Shown: piece by piece, positions 8,603 to 16,824 of the stretch
How positions within the stretch are numbered: the first letter of the stretch is position 1
Layout: each line of letters begins with the position of its first letter
NCBI GenBank assembly: GCA_018268255.1
Contig: JAFDWX010000005.1
Location: 1-64,000, forward strand
DNA from: Armatimonadota bacterium
Lineage (GTDB): Bacteria; Armatimonadota; Fimbriimonadia; Fimbriimonadales; Fimbriimonadaceae
Length of the DNA: 64,000 bases
Direction: 5' to 3'
Notes under the pieces: generated by a model
Seen by the model: the letters and a program-made list of their open reading frames with translations, nothing else
What the model was told of the DNA's origin: nothing
The model's database searches: none
Translations under genes and position numbers: made by a program

Positions 8603-9669
8603 GGTTATTCACGAGATCCCCACACAATCCAATCATCACCCCTGATCAGTGGCCCTATCCGATTAACTCGGTATTCAATCCTGGGGCAATTCGATTAGAA
8701 AGTGGTGAGGTCGCTCTGCTTTGCCGTTGCGAGGACTTTCGTGGTATTTCGCATTTCGGTTTGGCAACATCCATGGACGGCGAAACCGATTGGAAAATCA
8801 AAGAAGCTCCCGCACTCCTGCCTAAACCGGGCAAGTATCCCGAGGAGCTTTGGGGGATCGAGGATCCACGAGTGACCTTTGTGGATGATTTCGGGCAATA
8901 TGTCATCGCCTACACTGCTTTTGGCGAGGGAGGACCGGGCGTCTCCTTGGCACTCACCAAGGACTTCAAGACCTTTCGTCGTCGGGGACTGGTCATGCAA
9001 CCCGATGATAAAGACGCTGCGCTCTTCCCAAGGCGCTTCAAAGATGGATTCGCACTCATCCATCGACCCGTGACCGCGGAACGAGCCGATATCTGGATCT
9101 CGTTTTCACCCGATCTTAAGAACTGGGGGAGGCCGCAGCTTGTTCTAAAAGCTCGTCGCGGAGCCTGGTGGGATGCGAACAAGATCGGACTTTCGCCACC
9201 CCCGATTGAAACCCCTGAAGGGTGGCTCATCTTCTATCATGGCGTCCGCAAACACGCCTCGGGCAGCCTTTACCGAATGGGAGCTGTGCTCGTGGATTTG
9301 GAGGACCCCACCAAACTCATCCGGCGCGGCCAAGAGTGGATCTTTGCGCCCCAAGCTGATTACGAACGTCAGGGGGACGTCCCCAACGTGGTCTTCCCTT
9401 CAGGAGTCGTAGTCGATGGCGACGAGATGAAAATCTATTACGGATGCGCAGACACATCGATCGCTTTGGCCCGAGCCAGTCTCAAGGAGATTCTCGATTG
9501 GCTCATGACCGAAGGGCGGCTTGACGCATACCTTGACGAGGAAGTCATTTTGCGCACAGATATTCCAGGCCAGTCCCACTCGGCCGATGAGCCGCCAACT
9601 TCCGAGCGTATCTCCGATCAGGAACTCCGACCCGATCTCCAGCATCTTGGAGTAGATGGGACCCAGTAG
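8599..9669 (+). CDS. GH130 family beta-mannoside phosphorylase-like protein
   Basis: The 356-residue protein has the five-bladed propeller signatures of GH130: NPIITPDQWPYP with SVFNPGAI, LLCRCEDFRGISHFG, and WGIEDPRVT with the likely catalytic acid D89. Further signatures are the phosphate/substrate segments DKDAALFPRR and WWDANKIGLSPPPI. GH130 members phosphorolyse beta-mannosides or, in some subgroups, hydrolyse them; which one applies cannot be read here. The ATG overlaps the GT4-toroid stop (ATGA), so both enzymes are made together. One could build and the other remodel the same mannoside. Confidence 0.87.
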   Translation: MRLFTRSPHNPIITPDQWPYPINSVFNPGAIRLESGEVALLCRCEDFRGISHFGLATSMDGETDWKIKEAPALLPKPGKYPEELWGIEDPRVTFVDDFGQYVIAYTAFGEGGPGVSLALTKDFKTFRRRGLVMQPDDKDAALFPRRFKDGFALIHRPVTAERADIWISFSPDLKNWGRPQLVLKARRGAWWDANKIGLSPPPIETPEGWLIFYHGVRKHASGSLYRMGAVLVDLEDPTKLIRRGQEWIFAPQADYERQGDVPNVVFPSGVVVDGDEMKIYYGCADTSIALARASLKEILDWLMTEGRLDAYLDEEVILRTDIPGQSHSADEPPTSERISDQELRPDLQHLGVDGTQ

Positions 9670-9752
9670 ACTTATAGTTTTTATATGGTTTTCGGGAAAA
9701 TCTTTTACCCAAACAGGGAAAAATACCGGTAATATAGATGAGGTGAAAGAAG

Positions 9753-10064
9753 ATGCCGCAGGGCGATAAATCTAAATACACCGAAAAGCAAAAACGACAA
9801 GCCGAACACATTGAGGACGGCTATCGTGAAGAAGGAATTCGTGAAAAGGACGCCGAGCGTCGCGCTTGGGCCACTGTTAACAAGCTCTCAGGAGGAGGTC
9901 GTAAGCCAGGAGGATCTGGTTACGGCAAGACAAAAAGTTCACCCTCACACAGTGCTAAGCAGAAGGGCGGCAGTCAGCAAACTTCAACATCACGAAGCGA
10001 GGCAGCCAAGAAGGGCTGGGAGACGCGGAGACGCAAAGCTCACCAGCGCTCCAAAACGGCTTAA
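9753..10064 (+). CDS. Small basic KGG-like/plasmid-stabilisation-type protein
   Basis: This 103-residue protein is very rich in Lys, Arg, Ser and Gly. The N-terminal half (DKSKYTEKQKRQAEHIEDGY and ERRAWATVNK) matches small proteins often labelled plasmid stabilisation proteins, commonly found beside Ku/LigD and stress genes. The C-terminus (SEAAKKGWETRRRK) is a KGG-like motif, so DNA binding is possible. A GAGG site precedes the ATG. It is closed by a good terminator at 10079-10120. The molecular role is not established. Confidence 0.72.
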   Translation: MPQGDKSKYTEKQKRQAEHIEDGYREEGIREKDAERRAWATVNKLSGGGRKPGGSGYGKTKSSPSHSAKQKGGSQQTSTSRSEAAKKGWETRRRKAHQRSKTA

Positions 10065-10078
10065 TCGCGAGAAAGAGA

Positions 10079-10120
10079 GAGGCTCTGGTTATGAGAACGG
10101 CCAGGGCCTCCTTATTTTTT
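10079..10120 (+). terminator. Intrinsic terminator
   Basis: The stem GAGGCTCTGG/CCAGGGCCTC (10 pairs, one G-U) with a 12-base loop is followed by CTTATTTTTT. It ends the small basic gene just before ligD. Confidence 0.85.
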
Positions 10121-10145
10121 GTCCCCCACTCTTTTTTGAGCCAAT

Positions 10146-12461
10146 ATGGCTGCCGACAAACTCTCCAAATACCACCAGAAACGTTCATTTGACGTCACCT
10201 CTGAACCAGAGGGCGAACTAGCCCAAGAGGATGGAAGGCTCTACGTCATCCAGGAGCACAATGCGAGCCATCTCCACTGGGATTTGAGACTTCAACATGC
10301 GGGGGTGCTCCTGAGCTGGGCCGTTCCGAAAGGACCTCCCCAACGCTACGGGATCCGCCGTCTGGCGGTCCATGTAGAGGATCATCCCCTCGATTACGCA
10401 ATGTTCGAAGGAGAAATACCGAAGGGTCAATATGGAGCGGGTTCTGTAGTTCGCTGGGATCTAGGAGTTTGGGAGCCATACGGGAACGTCGACCAGCAGC
10501 TCAAAGAAGGCAAATTGGAGTTCGAACTTCACGCGGAGAAGCTCAACGGAGCCTTTGTCCTCGTTCGCACAAATGATGAAAAAGACGAGTGGCTCTGGAT
10601 GAAAATGAAGCCCAAGTCCCCCAGCCGACGGGCTCAAAGATCACCCACCCCAAAACCTAAAGGAGGTGAAGAACCGCAGGACCCTTTTCCTAATTCGCTA
10701 TCTCCCATGCTCTGCACGCGGGTGCATTCTGTCCCCGAAGGTGATGACTGGGTCCACGAAATCAAGTGGGATGGCTACCGCGTAATGGCGTGGATCGAGC
10801 GAGACGGCGCACGATTTCTGACTCGAAACGGCAATCCGATAGACTTTGAAGGACTCAATCGAGTTCTTGCCAGTGCGTTCCCACCCAACTCGATCATTGA
10901 TGGTGAAGCCGTGGTCTTCGACGAAAAGGGGATCAGCCGCTTCCCACTCATCCAACACGCGATCAAACACCATGCCACAGGTCGCGTGGTATTCGTAGCG
11001 TTTGATGCACCGTTTTTGGATGGCAGCGACCTCCGAGGAAAGACTCTAGAGGAAAGGAAAAAGCGACTGAGTGAGTACTTGCCCGAGGGGGGATTGCCTC
11101 GACTCCGATTTTCCCAGCACTCCTCCGGCAACGGGAGGGAGTTGATCCAGTTGGCCTGTCGCACGGGCCTTGAGGGCGTGGTGAGCAAGAAGGCGTCCAG
11201 CAAGTACCGATCCATTCGTGGGTCCGACTGGGTGAAGGTGCGCTGTGAAAAATCGCTCGAGGTAGAACTCGGCGGATTTACCTTGTTGGCGGACACTCAC
11301 GACCACGTTGGCAGCCTCCTGGTCGGGATTCGTAGCACTGAAGGCCATTTGGACTATATCGGGCGAGTCGGCACCGGTTTCAGTGATGCTCTGCGAAGAT
11401 CTTTGTTCAAGGAGCTTATCGAGTCAGTTCGGACCTCTCCACCGTTTGCCTCGGTGGCTCCCCAGAAAGACTCCAAAGCCATCACGTGGGTCGAACCATT
11501 TATCAGGGCAAAAGTCCAGTTCCTGGATTGGAGTTCGGACGGTCTCATGCGGCAGCCCAAGCTCCGTGAGATCATCCGATCCTCACAGAAGCGTCTCCCC
11601 AAGAAATCCATGGTTAAAATCACCCACCCGGAGCGAATCCTCGATCCTTCTAGCGGAGCGACGAAAGGTCAAATCGCCGACTACTATGCTTCTGTGGCGG
11701 AATTGATGCTTCCCTACCTCCAAAACCGCCCGCTGTCCATGCTCCGGTGCCCGGATGGAATCACGGATCAGTGCTTCTTCCAAAAGCATCGAATGAAGGG
11801 ACTACCAGAGTCGGTGAAAAGCGTGGAGATCGACGAAGACGACGAAAAAGCGGCTCCCTACGTGTTTGTCGATTCGGTCGACGGGCTACTGGCCCTGGTT
11901 CAGATGGGAACTATTGAGTTTCACCCCTGGGGTAGCACGGTTGATCGTCTGGAATTGCCCGATGTGCTGGTTTTCGACCTCGATCCCGCGCCAGAGTTGG
12001 GCTGGAGAGTCGTCGTGGAGTCAGCGTTCCATGTTCGCGATGGTCTCAGGTCAGTGGGATTCGATCCTTTGACCAAGGTTACCGGCGGAAAAGGTATTCA
12101 TATCATCGTACCAGTGGAGCCAACGGTCGAATGGTCAGAAGCAAAACGATTTTGTGAGCATTTTGCCAAGACTCTAGCCACAACCAATCCTAAGCGGTAT
12201 GTTGCGAAGGTTTCTAAGACAGCACGAACAGGCAAGATCCTGATCGACTATCTGCGCAACGGTCGCGGAGCTACCGCAGTGGCACCCTACAGCCTTCGCG
12301 CCCGTCCGAATCTGCCTGTTGCTCTGCCAGTCAAGTGGGAGGACCTTCCATCTTTGGAACCAGCCGCATTTCCCCTTTCCTCCTCTGGGGACGCGATCGA
12401 GCGATATCTTGACGCTTGGTCGGATTACGAAGACCATCGTCGACCGTGGCCCAAGTTCTAG
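10146..12461 (+). CDS. ligD: ATP-dependent DNA ligase D (NHEJ)
   Basis: LigD of 771 residues with three domains in the order phosphoesterase, ligase, polymerase, the order known from Pseudomonas. The 3'-phosphoesterase (about 20-155) has H42, H44 and D46 in SHLHWDLRL. The ligase (about 185-475) has the adenylated lysine K207 in HEIKWDGYR and an OB fold. The primase-like polymerase (about 490-770) has the metal-binding pair D611 and D613 in VFDLDPAP. It repairs double-strand breaks with Ku. Its TAG stop interlocks with that of the opposing ku gene in the palindrome CTAG. Confidence 0.96.
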   Translation: MAADKLSKYHQKRSFDVTSEPEGELAQEDGRLYVIQEHNASHLHWDLRLQHAGVLLSWAVPKGPPQRYGIRRLAVHVEDHPLDYAMFEGEIPKGQYGAGSVVRWDLGVWEPYGNVDQQLKEGKLEFELHAEKLNGAFVLVRTNDEKDEWLWMKMKPKSPSRRAQRSPTPKPKGGEEPQDPFPNSLSPMLCTRVHSVPEGDDWVHEIKWDGYRVMAWIERDGARFLTRNGNPIDFEGLNRVLASAFPPNSIIDGEAVVFDEKGISRFPLIQHAIKHHATGRVVFVAFDAPFLDGSDLRGKTLEERKKRLSEYLPEGGLPRLRFSQHSSGNGRELIQLACRTGLEGVVSKKASSKYRSIRGSDWVKVRCEKSLEVELGGFTLLADTHDHVGSLLVGIRSTEGHLDYIGRVGTGFSDALRRSLFKELIESVRTSPPFASVAPQKDSKAITWVEPFIRAKVQFLDWSSDGLMRQPKLREIIRSSQKRLPKKSMVKITHPERILDPSSGATKGQIADYYASVAELMLPYLQNRPLSMLRCPDGITDQCFFQKHRMKGLPESVKSVEIDEDDEKAAPYVFVDSVDGLLALVQMGTIEFHPWGSTVDRLELPDVLVFDLDPAPELGWRVVVESAFHVRDGLRSVGFDPLTKVTGGKGIHIIVPVEPTVEWSEAKRFCEHFAKTLATTNPKRYVAKVSKTARTGKILIDYLRNGRGATAVAPYSLRARPNLPVALPVKWEDLPSLEPAAFPLSSSGDAIERYLDAWSDYEDHRRPWPKF

Positions 12462-13339
12462 GCCTTGTTTCTCTTGGTTTTGCCCGCCATGCTCTCCTTA
12501 AGGAGTGCAGCCAAATCCAACACGTTCGAGGTTTCTGGCAACTCGTCCTCCTCCGCCGAGACTCTTGCGGTAAGGCCTCCAGACTCTGCCTTTGTCTCAA
12601 TCCAGTCCATTAGCGCCTTTCGATATTCGTCGTGATAGGCAGCCGGCTCCCACGGAACCGTCATCGCATCCACCAGTTGGGCGGCCAAATCAAGTTCCCG
12701 TTCTGAAACGTTGTATTCAGAGGTGTCTTGGTGAGGAAGTTTGAAGTTTCGCAGGGATTTCAGCTCTTGAGCAAATCGAAGAAGCATGACGACGAGAGCA
12801 TCTCCGCGCGGCATCAACGCTGCGAGATACTCTCGTGAACGTATCGCAACTTTGGCGATACCGACTCGGCCAGATTGCTTGAGAACGTCTCGCAAAAGCA
12901 CATAGCCCTTCTCTGCACGCTTCTTGGGCAACACGATGTAGGGCTTGTCGAAGAACATCTCGTCGATCTCGACTCGGTCCACAAACGCTTGAACATCGAT
13001 GGCTCGCACAGAGTCCACCCGGACGCTTTCAAAGTCTTCCTTAGTGAGAACGATGTAGTTGTCATCGCTGTATTCATAGGCTTTGACAATCTGGTCCCAA
13101 GGCACTTCCTCACCCGTGAGTTCGTTTACGCGCTCATATCGAATCGCCGCATGATCCCGACTGTCGATCATCCGAAAGTGGAGGTCGGAACGCTGCTCGA
13201 GCGAGTAGAGGGAAACAGGCACATTGACCAGCCCAAACGAGATGCTGCCAGACCAAATTGGCCGACCAGGCGATCCACTTGTGGACTCCGATTCCGGTTC
13301 TCGTTCCTTAGGACGCGGTTCTGCTTTTTTGCGTGCCAT
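12458..13339 (-). CDS. ku: Ku DNA end-binding protein (NHEJ)
   Basis: The 293-residue bacterial Ku homodimer subunit threads onto double-strand ends and recruits LigD. The core Ku fold is clear from IWSGSISFGLVNVPVSLY onward (about residues 28-275), with EVPWDQIVKAYEY and the YVLLRDVLKQSGRVGIAKV strand-bridge region. An extra hydrophilic N-terminal tail (about 1-26, KKAEPRPKEREPESES) and a short basic C-terminus are visible. It converges on ligD with interlocking stops, so the two are linked but transcribed from opposite sides. Downstream DUF421 is behind it on the same strand. Confidence 0.95.
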   Translation of the reverse strand: MARKKAEPRPKEREPESESTSGSPGRPIWSGSISFGLVNVPVSLYSLEQRSDLHFRMIDSRDHAAIRYERVNELTGEEVPWDQIVKAYEYSDDNYIVLTKEDFESVRVDSVRAIDVQAFVDRVEIDEMFFDKPYIVLPKKRAEKGYVLLRDVLKQSGRVGIAKVAIRSREYLAALMPRGDALVVMLLRFAQELKSLRNFKLPHQDTSEYNVSERELDLAAQLVDAMTVPWEPAAYHDEYRKALMDWIETKAESGGLTARVSAEEDELPETSNVLDLAALLKESMAGKTKRNKA

Positions 13340-13360
13340 CGCACTTGTGATACGTCTAAA

Positions 13361-13891
13361 TTAGGCGAAATTGGATGGACTCGACGGATTGGGTGGGGTG
13401 GAGGACGGATAGGCGATCACGCTGACACGGCCATCCGACTCCATCACGGCACGTTTCACGCTGCTGATTTCGTCCAGTCCGGCCAGTCGGATCTGGCTCA
13501 TCAATTCTTCTACGGTAATCATTTCCCGACGCATATTGCGCCTCATCATCACCCCATGCTGGACCAGATCCACCGGAGCCGGTTCCAGTAGCCGCTGAAA
13601 CCTCGAACTACGACTTGACAGCCACTCGATGAGCTGACTCCATCCGATGATCGTCGCGCAGAGCACCAGGCCCTCTGGGACGGATTTGTAGTCGCCTGCC
13701 ATACCGTTCTGTGCAGCATCGGCGATGAGGGTGATCACGAGTAAATCGGTGGTTCCGAGAGCACCCAGATTCCGTTTGACGATCACCCGGAGCATGGTGA
13801 AGATGAAAAAGTAGAGGATGGTGCCACGAATCACAACCTCCACCATGGATTGGTGGGGCACAAACATCCCGTGCCAGTCAATGGATCCCAT
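13361..13891 (-). CDS. DUF421 (YetF-like) membrane protein
   Basis: A 176-residue protein with three N-terminal hydrophobic segments (about residues 18-36, 45-60, 69-88) and a cytoplasmic domain in which MRRNMRREMITVEELMSQIR and MESDGRVSVI match the DUF421/YetF fold. The C-terminus is Pro/Ser-rich. Members are common in stress and sporulation settings, with no agreed function. It is upstream of ku on the same strand with a gap of 21 bases, so co-transcription with ku is likely. Confidence 0.85.
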   Translation of the reverse strand: MGSIDWHGMFVPHQSMVEVVIRGTILYFFIFTMLRVIVKRNLGALGTTDLLVITLIADAAQNGMAGDYKSVPEGLVLCATIIGWSQLIEWLSSRSSRFQRLLEPAPVDLVQHGVMMRRNMRREMITVEELMSQIRLAGLDEISSVKRAVMESDGRVSVIAYPSSTPPNPSSPSNFA

Positions 13892-14090
13892 ATTTCTAGC
13901 AACGGAAGAGCGACCATGAAATCCTCTCTAGCCCTCAAAAAGCGTCTCAAATCACTCGAAGGGTCATAAATTTTGATGTATGTCGTTTTTCCCATATGAA
14001 CTAGCCGCACCCGTGCAGTGTTCGATCTGACCTGTCTCTTGACAATTGCAGAGGTGGTGGCTTGATCGATTACGATATGGAGGTTTTTGA

Positions 14091-14804
14091 GTGATCAAGT
14101 TTAAATCCGTGAGCGCCCGCAAACACTTGCCCCATGCTGCTTTGGCTGCAGGGGTGATTTCGCTTGTTTCGTCAGCGCATGGTCAAGATCCAGGAAGCAT
14201 TCTTCCCGGAGCCGGACCTGAGCCCACATCCCAAACCACGTTTTTGGGTCCGAGCGGTCTCATCCACGTACCGACCGCCTACACCGTTCTTCCCGGTCGC
14301 TTTAGACTCGGTGCGAATTTTGAAAGGGACCGCCAGTCGCTGGTGGGCAACTACGGCATTTTCCGCGATGTGGAAGTGGGCGGAGGCTGGATCGAGCGTA
14401 ACGGACGCGATGGCAAGGCCATTGCAAACGCAAAAGTCCGAATCCAACCAGCGAACTTCCGCAATGTGGATATCGGAATTGGGGTGGCTGATGCGTTTGA
14501 CGCGGTTACACGCTCCGTTTTCGCCATTGCCTCCATCGATGTCATCCCCCCAGATGTCAACGTGGAAGGATATCGATCGATTGGCTTGAAACTTCACGGT
14601 GGTTATGGCACGGGCGTTTACAACAAACACTTGATCGGAGGTGCCGAACTTTCCTTCACCAAGGACCTCAGCCTGATCGGAGAATACGATGGCGACCTAA
14701 CGAATTTCGCTGTCCGTTTCAGTCGAACTTCCGAGTTTTCCATGCAGGCTGGTGTGGCAAACAAGCGACTTTTCTTTGGATTTGTGGGCGGATTCCGGCT
14801 GTAG
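14091..14804 (+). CDS. YjbH-like outer-membrane protein
   Basis: The 237-residue product has a signal peptide (about 1-32, Ala/Val-rich ending near SSAHGQ) and then repeated amphipathic beta strands. The GLIHVPTAYTVLPG segment is typical of YjbH-type barrels, which are linked to exopolysaccharide export. It is much shorter than full YjbH (about 700), so it is a mini-barrel or a domain. The start is GTG with GGAGG 7 bases upstream. The closest neighbours are DUF421 and the DUF892 fusion. Function is inferred from the family only. Confidence 0.65.
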   Translation: MIKFKSVSARKHLPHAALAAGVISLVSSAHGQDPGSILPGAGPEPTSQTTFLGPSGLIHVPTAYTVLPGRFRLGANFERDRQSLVGNYGIFRDVEVGGGWIERNGRDGKAIANAKVRIQPANFRNVDIGIGVADAFDAVTRSVFAIASIDVIPPDVNVEGYRSIGLKLHGGYGTGVYNKHLIGGAELSFTKDLSLIGEYDGDLTNFAVRFSRTSEFSMQAGVANKRLFFGFVGGFRL

Positions 14805-14826
14805 TCTCCTAGTCGTCCGTCCACAA

Positions 14827-14863
14827 ACAAACCCCGGATCTCGAAAGAGTTTCTGGGGTTTGT
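14827..14863 (+). terminator. Intrinsic terminator after the YjbH-like gene
   Basis: ACAAACCCC pairs with GGGGTTTGT, a nine-pair stem with some additional outer complementarity, and is followed by GGTTTCTC. The T tract is weak. Confidence 0.6.
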
Positions 14864-14992
14864 GGTTTCTCGAGCTAGGTTCTGGTCGGGTTTTGGCTTC
14901 TTATTTCTTTCTCATTCCTGGGTTCGATTTTCTAGCGATGTTCCTGCAATACCCCGCGTCGGTGCTGAATAGCCGATGAGGCCGGAGGAACC

Positions 14993-16747
14993 TTGAAACT
15001 AGAGGACAATTCTCAATTATTCGTTCATGGACTGAAGGATCTCCTGAGTGCAGAAGAGCAGATCTTGGAGGCCTTGCCTAAATTGGCTGAAAAGATCCAG
15101 TCTGAAGAACTCAAGGAGCTCCTCAACTCTCATCTCAGCCAGACCCAGGAGCAGAAGACAAGGCTCCAAACCGTTCTACAAGCCGTTGGATCCGATACCG
15201 AAAGCGAGCCTTGCGAAGCGATGCAGGGGCTCCTGAAGGAAGGGTCCGAGATGCCAGAAGAAGTTCCGCAAGGACCCGTTCTGGATCTCGCAATCGCCAC
15301 GGCAGCAGCCAAGGTCGAGCATTACGAAATGTCCGCCTACACCTCTGCCATTACTCTAGCCGAATCTCTCGGCCACGAGGACCAACTCCAGCCTCTCCGC
15401 GACACTCTCACCGAGGAAGTGGAGGCAGCCAAGAAGCTTGAGGCGCTCGCCAGAAAGATGCTTGGTCTGCCCGAGCAACCAGGCGAGAGCGAAGCTGATG
15501 TGGTCAGTAAAGGCGAATTTGAATCCGGGCAGGAGTCCGGGAGCAACGGTACGGCGCGAAAGGGCCGAGGAACGGCAAACGCAAAGAAGCAAACAAACAA
15601 GGAGCAATCAACTATGCCAAGAACAATGGATCAAGACTATCGAAGTCGACGAGATTATGACGATGACGACCGAGGAAGATCTTCATCTCGGTCCGGTGGT
15701 GGCCGGTACGATGATGATGACAACGACAATCGATCTCGAGCCGCATCGCAGCGAGAGCGGGACGAAAATGGGCGGTTTGTAAGCGACGATGATCGCGGCA
15801 GCCGCACTTCTTCTTCGCGAGGAAGCAGCAGCAGCCGGTATGACGATGACGACCGAGGTAGGTCGAACTCACGAAGTCGATACGACGATGACGAGCACGA
15901 GAACCGTTCGCGGGCCGCATCACAGCGGGAGCGAGACGAGTATGGTCGCTTCACCAGCGATGACGACCGTGGCGGTCGATCCTCTTCGTCCTCATCTTCC
16001 CGTGGAAGCAGCAGCAGCCGCTATGACGATGACGACCGGGGGCGATCACACTCTCGAAGTCGATACGACGATGACGAGCACGAGAACCGATCGCGGGCCG
16101 CGTCTCAGCGAGAGCGCGACGAGTATGGTCGCTTCACCAGTGATGACGACCGTGGCGGACGTTCTTCGTCGTCTTCATCATCGCGCGGAGGCAGCAGCAG
16201 TCGCTATGACGATGACGAGCACGAGAACCGATCGCGGGCCGCATCCCAGCGAGAGCGCGACGAGTACGGTCGATTCACCAGCGATGACGACCGTGGCGGT
16301 CGATCTTCCTATTCTTCATCTTCTCGGGGCGGTAGCAGTAGCGGTCGATACGATGACGACAACAGAGGTCGCTCAAGCTCTCAAGGTCGCTATGATGACG
16401 ACGAGCACGAGAATCGGTCGCGAGCCGCGTCTCAGCGAGAGCGCGACGAGTATGGCCGATTCACCAGCGATGATGATCGAGGTGGACGATCTTCGTCATC
16501 TTCCCGCGGAGGCAGTAGCAGCCGATATGACGATAATGACCGCGGTCGGTCGAGTTCACGCAGTCGAAACGGTGATGACGAGCACGACAATCGATCCCGA
16601 GCCGCTTCGCAGCGAGAGCGTGATGAAAATGGTCGGTTCACCAGCGATGATGACCGAGGTGGAAACCGAGGTCGAAGCCGAGACGACGACGATGACCGAG
16701 GACGATCGCGAGACGATCAGGGACGATATTCGTCGCGAGGCCGATAA
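14993..16747 (+). CDS. DUF892 ferritin-like protein fused to a long Asp/Arg/Ser repeat tail
   Basis: The 584-residue reading frame has a complete DUF892 (YciF) domain at residues about 1-162, with LFVHGLKDLLSAEEQILEALPKL, MQGLLKEGSEM and KVEHYEMSAYTSA. A linker (about 163-207) precedes a disordered tail of about 375 residues built from six degenerate copies of RSRAASQRERDE(Y/N)GRF(T/V)SDDDRG joined by Ser/Arg/Asp runs. The start is TTG, chosen because GGAGG lies 4 to 5 bases upstream. An internal ATG at 15614 (Met208) has an ideal AAGGAG 9 bases before it. The DUF892 part should form a helical bundle; the tail may bind water, ions or nucleic acid, which is only a guess. No stop codon separates the halves. 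Confidence 0.82.
   Translation: MKLEDNSQLFVHGLKDLLSAEEQILEALPKLAEKIQSEELKELLNSHLSQTQEQKTRLQTVLQAVGSDTESEPCEAMQGLLKEGSEMPEEVPQGPVLDLAIATAAAKVEHYEMSAYTSAITLAESLGHEDQLQPLRDTLTEEVEAAKKLEALARKMLGLPEQPGESEADVVSKGEFESGQESGSNGTARKGRGTANAKKQTNKEQSTMPRTMDQDYRSRRDYDDDDRGRSSSRSGGGRYDDDDNDNRSRAASQRERDENGRFVSDDDRGSRTSSSRGSSSSRYDDDDRGRSNSRSRYDDDEHENRSRAASQRERDEYGRFTSDDDRGGRSSSSSSSRGSSSSRYDDDDRGRSHSRSRYDDDEHENRSRAASQRERDEYGRFTSDDDRGGRSSSSSSSRGGSSSRYDDDEHENRSRAASQRERDEYGRFTSDDDRGGRSSYSSSSRGGSSSGRYDDDNRGRSSSQGRYDDDEHENRSRAASQRERDEYGRFTSDDDRGGRSSSSSRGGSSSRYDDNDRGRSSSRSRNGDDEHDNRSRAASQRERDENGRFTSDDDRGGNRGRSRDDDDDRGRSRDDQGRYSSRGR
15599..15616 (+). promoter_or_regulatory. Internal ribosome binding site and in-frame ATG
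   Basis: AAGGAG at 15599-15604 is 9 bases from an in-frame ATG at 15614-15616, exactly at the junction between linker and repeat tail. A separate 377-residue repeat protein starting MPRTMDQDYRSRR could be made from the same mRNA. Similar repeat proteins that start this way exist alone in other bacteria (recollection of family style, not a search). Confidence 0.5.
15629..16744 (+). repeat. Coding tandem repeats (about 180-base unit)
   Basis: Copies of the coding unit around GACGAGCACGAGAA recur near 15891, 16074, 16215, 16397 and 16576. Spacings are about 183, 141, 182 and 179 bases, with one earlier divergent unit. This is repeat expansion inside the gene, with one shortened unit, not a CRISPR array. 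Confidence 0.85.
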
Positions 16748-16770
16748 GCCTGCGCTATTCGAAAAGAAAG

Positions 16771-16795
16771 ACCCCAAGGCGAATTGCCTTGGGGT
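16771..16795. terminator. Intrinsic terminator, probably bidirectional
   Basis: The perfect ten-pair stem ACCCCAAGGC/GCCTTGGGGT has a five-base loop. TCTCTATT follows on the plus strand, and GAAAAGAAAG lies on the other side, which gives a T-rich tail for the minus strand. It separates the DUF892 fusion from the convergent NlpC/P60 gene. Confidence 0.85.
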
Positions 16796-16824
16796 TCTCT
16801 ATTGATTAGGCTCTCAACGCAGAG

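Noticed and set aside
14039-14070. Sigma-70 promoter starting with TTGACA before the YjbH-like gene
   Set aside because: There is no matching -10 at 16 to 18 bases; only the -35 matched.
15629-16744. CRISPR-like periodic repeats
   Set aside because: The repeats keep the reading frame, have no unique spacers of constant length and lie inside a coding region.
15789-16805. A 338-residue frame in another phase of the DUF892 repeat gene
   Set aside because: It covers the same repeated DNA, has extreme composition and no start signals; long open frames in all phases are expected from such repeats.
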